From contig OX485807.1 of the NCBI GenBank assembly GCA_950295325.1, forward strand, positions 1,366,501-1,430,500: a stretch of 64,000 bases of DNA, read 5' to 3'. Position 1 is the first letter of the stretch. Each line of letters starts with the position of its first letter. The notes under the pieces were generated by a model. It made no database searches and had not been told where the DNA came from. It saw only the letters and a program-made list of their open reading frames with translations. Shown piece by piece: positions 59,073 through 64,000 of the stretch. A program made the translations under genes and the position numbers. This stretch comes from Polytrichum commune. Taxonomy: Eukaryota > Streptophyta > Polytrichopsida > Polytrichales > Polytrichaceae.

Positions 59073-60488
59073 TCAGTGAGGAGGGAAATAGGGTTGCATC
59101 CCATTTGAACCAATGACATTTACATAGGTTTGAATTAGTGTCCCTATAGTCACAAGAGTGGCTGCAATGACAGGTATCACAAACCACGGTCTTGAGCAAA
59201 ACAACTTCACAAATTCAAACCGAAGCTTATTTCTTCTTTGCCCTACATATTTATTCACTTTTGTCAATGTTAAGGAAAAGTCCTCGGTCCATGTGGGAAT
59301 TGCTATATGATTGTTGATAGTTTTCCACATCACTAAAACATTATCATGTGTGCCAATATTTACCTCTATAACACCCCACTTTACTAAAAGTTCGACGTCC
59401 TCAGTGGTTTTCATGAGATTTTCCATAAGACGCGTGTAACTGCTAGCACAACATTTCAAATCATATGTCAATTGTTCATGCACCACAAGATTGTGGAGAT
59501 ATCTCGCGGTCAAATCATATATACTCAAGAACGGAATCCATAAGAAACCTCTTTCAAATGATATATCCTCAAAGCATGTGAACTCCTTGCCTTTTATCTG
59601 CACTCCACATGCCTCCAAATAAGTGGCTGAAGGTACACTCTGATAACCATAATCATGGCGTCGATGTGAGTCTCCACACAAGATGCGGTAGCTCTTATCC
59701 AGAATGTGGGAGGCCGCTTCCAACTTACCACCTTCTAGTTGTAACCTTTTCTCCATCCTTTGCTTCAAAATGGTCTCACTTTCAGCCTGGGAAATCCCAG
59801 GCCTGTGAAAATAACCCCAATCCACACAGTTCCCAATATTCCATCCTTGCCATTGTTCATGCTCCCATGCTTCAATGAACTCGCAACCCCCCGTCCTCAG
59901 AATGCGGACCACTCTCTCCAACAACACCATGGGGATCTGGTTCTCAACCAAATACAAATTATACCACCATAAGTCTCTCAAATGCCCACGCATCACCTGG
60001 GTTTCCATCACTTTCTGCAACGGCGGGCTCAAGCTCTCAATTCCTCCACCCCTCCACTGCATCCATATAACCAGGAAAAGCGCATCCAAAGCCAGAAGGC
60101 ACCTTATATCCGCAATGCTGTGCGATATTGCATGAGGGCTTTGACCATACACAACTTCCCAATGGCTCTTCTCCTCTACGACTACATCTTTGCAAAACTC
60201 ATCCCATCTGTCTCCTGTCAGACTCAATGCTCTTGCTACTTGGATTTTAAAGCGCTCGGTGCCATCAGTTTGAAGAGTATCAGCGGCACGATTGTGTAGC
60301 CCAAATCGCCAAGACTTGGGATCAAAGTGATCGCTGCCGGTCCTCATGGAATCAGGTACCTTCCAACACACCACTTCTGAGAAATCGTTGGCATCATCTC
60401 TCTCAAGCGCATCGTGGACTTGACAAATCCAACTCGCGGGTTCAGTTCCCGTATTCATTTCAAGAGCAGTGGTGAGTGGAGGAATCAT
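59073..60488 (-). CDS. DUF247 domain protein, copy 3 (best preserved)
   Basis: 471 codons, uninterrupted. Near residue 10 is the ETNTGT-like repeat, then SWICQVHDALER. LVENQIPMVLLERVVRIL (near 180) is the family's E-N-Q-I-P hallmark. YLEACGVQIKGKEFTCFEDISFERG (near 290), NLVVHEQLTY, DVELLVKWGVIEVNIGTHDN and VNKYVGQRRNKLRFEFVKLFCSRPW follow in the usual order, ending in a hydrophobic segment (about 440-465) likely to be a C-terminal membrane anchor. Length is normal for DUF247. Compared with copy 1, a deletion in the 5' region (between ttgagggatt and gaagccgtacc) removed the first ~50 codons including MSEN, so the start used here is the first remaining ATG. It could be expressed as a slightly shortened protein. 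Biochemical function is unknown. Confidence 0.8.
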   Translation of the reverse strand: MIPPLTTALEMNTGTEPASWICQVHDALERDDANDFSEVVCWKVPDSMRTGSDHFDPKSWRFGLHNRAADTLQTDGTERFKIQVARALSLTGDRWDEFCKDVVVEEKSHWEVVYGQSPHAISHSIADIRCLLALDALFLVIWMQWRGGGIESLSPPLQKVMETQVMRGHLRDLWWYNLYLVENQIPMVLLERVVRILRTGGCEFIEAWEHEQWQGWNIGNCVDWGYFHRPGISQAESETILKQRMEKRLQLEGGKLEAASHILDKSYRILCGDSHRRHDYGYQSVPSATYLEACGVQIKGKEFTCFEDISFERGFLWIPFLSIYDLTARYLHNLVVHEQLTYDLKCCASSYTRLMENLMKTTEDVELLVKWGVIEVNIGTHDNVLVMWKTINNHIAIPTWTEDFSLTLTKVNKYVGQRRNKLRFEFVKLFCSRPWFVIPVIAATLVTIGTLIQTYVNVIGSNGMQPYFPPH

Positions 60489-62060
60489 AGCTCCGAATTT
60501 AGACGTCCCCGTATTTGTTTCGAGCCCGACTACATCGACCGCAGTCTCAACTTGAGGGATTGAAGCCGTACCAACAAAAATTCCTTCTGGTCTGAAAGCT
60601 TTGCAAATCCTTACGCCTTGGGAATCGCCAATATATGGTACTCAGTGTGCTGCTGTGAACTACTGAGGCTCCTGTTAGACACTATTACACAAATGTCACT
60701 AGAATTTTCAGCTTCATGCCATGAGAAGTGTTCAGCCTACAGAAGAAGGGCAAAAGGGTTCCAGATAACATTCTGCCTATGTTCACAAAGATGTTGGTAT
60801 AGACATTAGAAAGTGGATTGCGGAAACTATGTAAAAGTTGAAGATGTAAGGCAGACTTTCAAAAATCGAGAACTACTATATATTACGAAAATAACAACAC
60901 ATTGGCCACGGAAATGTATGGATAACAATGCAACATTGTTACAGCGTGCGTTTCCAATGCTTTAGCGACACCATTCTTTTTGTGGATACAAGTCATTAGA
61001 GTTCCTGCAATCCAAGAATGTGTGTTGGAATTGGATTGCAATGTCACTCCCTACAACCGTTCAAATGGGATGAGTAATCCTCCCACTGGCAATTGTTGCA
61101 CTCTTGATTGCATCCATTCAAAACTTTTCTTTAAACCTATCGAAGTTCACAATCATACATTCGTTCGTATTCCTAGGTCCCAATATAGGTTGCCAGCCAC
61201 AAAAAAAACCATCAATATCTCTGTGACATAGACGAGGATTGACTATTATCAAAAAATTGCCAAAAATGACTCGGTCACTAGAATATTTTACCCTCCCAAG
61301 TATGCAAACCGCAAGCACGGATATCCTTGAAAACCACCAAGTTCTTCACTAAACGGGAACCAAAGAGGACCTCACGTAAACAACTCGAGCCGCACACATC
61401 TACAATGTCAAATGGAAATAGAAATATTGGAAGGTCGTGAAGATTTCCGACGGACAAGACTGCATCGAACAGATCTACAAATCATCCACAACAAGGATGC
61501 AAAGGCAACCCAAACACCTCGAGATACAGTCTTAAATGACCTCACGGGATGACTAGAATATCAGGATTCATATCAAACGGAAAAATCAGGACCATTACAG
61601 AGCTTGTCATAGCTATTCAAGCACAAGTGCAAGAAGAAGATAGGCCATACCTGATCAAACAACCTAGCGCCGGTCTCTGAAAATCTTCGATCCCGTGTAA
61701 ACCATAAGACAGCTTGAACTAAGCGAGGATTAAGCAACGTGGCTCCAGGTAGGTGCAGTCGGAGGGGCTCTGCAAGAATGAGGTCTCTGCACGACGCCCT
61801 TTAGGATGTGACTCACCTTAAGTAGTGGGAAAGAGACTAGCTTCACATTGGAAAAAAATGTCGATTGACGAGCGGTGGATGCACTTGCACACGAAAGTCA
61901 ATGCGAGACTAAAAGGTATGACAGCAAGTGTGCCGGCAAGAATCAAGGAAGAAACACATATTGTAGTGGTTACACGATTCGGAGGAAGTGCAACTTTAGC
62001 CTGTTTCTGAAATAGCAGCAATTGGCCCTTGAGGGATTCCCTCATTCTGAAGGAGGCGTG
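60489..62060. repeat. U block, copy 3
   Basis: Matches 8445-9980, including gtgccggcaag (the site hit by a hAT in copy 2) and aaggaggcgtg, where the second hAT is inserted. It presumably holds the DUF247 copy 3 promoter. No conserved reading frame. Confidence 0.7.
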
Positions 62061-63009
62061 CAGTGTATATGTTTGACAAAGTTTTTGCAAGTTTTTCTCT
62101 TTTGACACGCAAAAACTTGCACAAAAAAAAAATGCACGTCAATTGACACGCACAATCTAGAAATTGACACGTACTGTGACTTGTGAAGAAAAAAACCACA
62201 CGTCAATTGACACACTAGAAATTGAAATGACACGTATTACTTGAGTACTATAAAGTGCAAATCAAGTATCCGGAAAACATAACCCATAACAGTAGGAGAA
62301 CTTCCTACACTCACTCACATACTTAAGTTCAACTTTGCTCTTGCAATTTCCTTTGTAACCGGGAGCTAAGACGGTGATCGGAGAGCCAGACTAACTAGGA
62401 ACATGGTGAGGCAAATGTTTCAATACTCTGAAGAAGAGAGTGACATGTGTAAGGGAGTACTCTTGGAATTTACGGAAACACTTCGACATGAGTGTGAGAA
62501 CAAAACGATATTTGAGGCTTGGCGCATATGTGGTAGCAATTTGGAATGGCACACAAATTGGCCTAAACTTATGCAACTTTGGCAAAAAATTATTCTCATT
62601 CCATCAAGTATAGCTTTTCGTGAGAGAGGATTTTCCAAACAAAATGCAATCAAAAGCCACTTGCCCAATAGGTTGAACTTGAAGACCCTTGATGCTCTTA
62701 TGCATGTTTCTCTTTGTGGGCTTGAAGTGGATGCAATGGATTGGGCTACCATCTTCAACATCTGGAGAAACATGCGAGACCGAAGGATACTTACGCTCGA
62801 TTGATAGTTTTTTTTTGTTACAAATCAAGTTTGTTTTTTATTATTCAAAATATTAGTTTTCTAAAATATTGTGTAAGCCAAAAATTGAGGTGACATTTTG
62901 GGATAAAATGTAGATGTCAATTGACATTCATTTTTGTTTTTGAAAACGTCACGTGACACTTTGGATTTGAGGTTGAACGTCACATGAAATTTGTCAAACA
63001 TACACACCG
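62061..63009 (+). mobile_element. Second deleted hAT transposon with 8-bp target duplication
   Basis: The left end CAGTGTATATGTTTGACAAA and the complement of the right end CGGTGTGTATGTTTGACAAA match at 18 of 20 bases. The 8-bp duplication GAGGCGTG lies at 62053-62060 and 63010-63017. The empty site is aaggaggcgtggactaa in copy 1 (near 9967). Subterminal gtcaattgac palindromes repeat near both ends (62137, 62200, 62915). The element is 949 bp and carries only a C-terminal transposase piece. Confidence 0.92.
62403..62804 (+). pseudogene. hAT transposase, C-terminal fragment
   Basis: 133 codons with the dimerisation hallmark: WPKLMQLWQKIILIPSS, then FRERGFSKQNAIKSH (family S-E-R-x-F-S), then LNLKTLDALMHVSL. 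Catalytic and zinc-finger regions are missing. Related to, but clearly diverged from, the fragment at 22190-22867, so the two elements are different hAT lineages or old relatives. Confidence 0.85.
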
Positions 63010-63017
63010 GAGGCGTG

Positions 63018-64000
63018 GACTAAGGGGCGGTTTACACTATGGACCATGAAGTCGTCCCACGACTTCATGAGACGACTTCCATGGTCTGAGTTACTAAAAT
63101 ATTAGTTTTCATGGTTCATGGGCCCTTCACTAGGTGTAAACCGAATGTGGACCATGAAGAATGACCATGCACCAAAAAGTGGAGGTGCTGATTTTTTTAA
63201 TACATGCCCAAAAAGGGCAATTTTGAGAAAAAATTAAGTTTGATCATTCCTTGTCTTCTCTTGGGCTTCACTTGTCTTCACTTCTTGTTAAATGTGTCGA
63301 AGATGTGGCTTGCAAATCTTCTCACAACAATTTTTTTAAATAAAATAAAATGAGCAATTTAATTTGTACACGCTCAATGTAATTTACATGTGACATGTAC
63401 CTTGTGTTGTCACTACACTAAATAGGATATTTAGTGTTTGATTATATTTAATGTTGTTACCACCCTACCTTGCCAACACTAATTTTCAATTCTTTGATAA
63501 TTAATGTTAGAAGATTTCCCATTGCACTTCTTTTGACTACCCTGATCTACAATCACTAAACCACTACAGATTTTTCTTTTTTGTTTTGAAACTGCATTTT
63601 GTAATAATATTGGGGTGTGTAATATACCGTTGAAAAGGTATTTTCAAGATCTTTCCAACGGTATATTACAAGCCCCAAAATTCCAAACATTACATTTGGT
63701 AGACCAAAAAAACAAATCTGCACTTGAATTCTTGAGTTCTAGATGTCGTGTGTTGTTTGGTGAAACACGTGTGAGCCGGTTTAAGGGGTAGGGCAAGGTA
63801 GTGTTGGTATGTCTCATGGGCTATGGTATAATTAAGGCGCTTAAAAGGTAGATTCATTAAAATTTATTGAAATGGTATTTCTCTGACATGGGCCCTTGCC
63901 TTTTCCTCCCAGACCACCTCTCTTGCCTCTCTCAACGCAAAACCCGTTGGACCATGTCAGTGCATTTATTAGGCCTTAAACTTTATATTTTGGGGACCTC
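63018..64000. other. Non-coding end region with small inverted repeats
   Basis: No gene recognised. cggtttacac (63028-63037) pairs with gtgtaaaccg (63133-63142), with inner matching around accatgaagtcgtc, and looks like a small foldback placed after ggactaa of the U block. A second near-palindrome lies at 63610-63678. 63420-63510 resembles 38830-39050 inside the giant element. Confidence 0.5.

Overview
The window looks like nuclear DNA from a land plant with a large, repeat-rich genome. Evidence is DUF247 genes (a land-plant family), Copia and Ty3/gypsy LTR elements, hAT and pogo-like elements, GT-AG introns, and a short run of the plant-type telomere motif TTTAGGG at 40010-40037. The DUF7869-type transposase would suit a lycophyte, fern or bryophyte, but I cannot name the species. 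Background DNA is AT-rich and intergenic. No tRNA or rRNA gene was seen.

Most of the window is several copies of one ancestral segment, here called A-B-C-DUF247-U. Copy 1 runs from 1 to about 10080, with C tandemly doubled. Copy 2 is partial, 18263-23215. Copy 3 is 32521-33670 plus 49510 to about 62060. Because the copies serve as empty sites for one another, many insertions can be delimited to the base, with target-site duplications (TSDs). They are: a SINE-like element (3809-4102), a hAT MITE (7171-7448), two deleted hAT elements (22002-23107 and 62061-63009), a pogo-like element (26410-27516), two solo LTRs (16312-17305 and 28424-30208), a Copia element (51917-57937), and a 15.8 kb DNA element (33671-49509).

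The 15.8 kb element is the main discovery. It has 28-bp perfect terminal inverted repeats, a 4-bp TSD (AACA) and a matching empty site at 1130-1145. On its left is a DUF7869-family transposase gene (minus strand) with one frameshifting 5-bp duplication. On its right is a GC-rich, multi-exon gene whose introns all appear to be phase 0. The predicted product (about 1,800 aa) combines a ParB-like domain (DGQHS motif), a degenerate N4/N6-methyltransferase-like segment, an acidic and coiled-coil linker, an FCP1/HAD-phosphatase domain and a charged tail. About 30 copies of a dyad, TTTGGGTCG-N2-CGACCCAAA, occur inside this element and were seen nowhere else in the window. Thirteen form a 78-bp tandem array upstream of the transposase, and the rest lie mostly in the introns of the ParB-like gene. 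A self-contained element with its own candidate binding sites is the best reading; function is inferred.

Layout: 1-10080 copy 1; 10081-11466 foldback element; 11467-12155 partial B; 12156-18262 nested Ty3/gypsy LTR debris around a DUF7869 relic; 18263-23215 copy 2 with hAT; 23216-31070 amplified foldback family with pogo-like, MITE and solo-LTR insertions; 31071-32520 nothing recognised; 32521-33670 A; 33671-49509 giant element; 49510-59072 B and C with Copia; 59073-60488 best DUF247 gene; 60489-63017 U with hAT; 63018-64000 non-coding with small inverted repeats.
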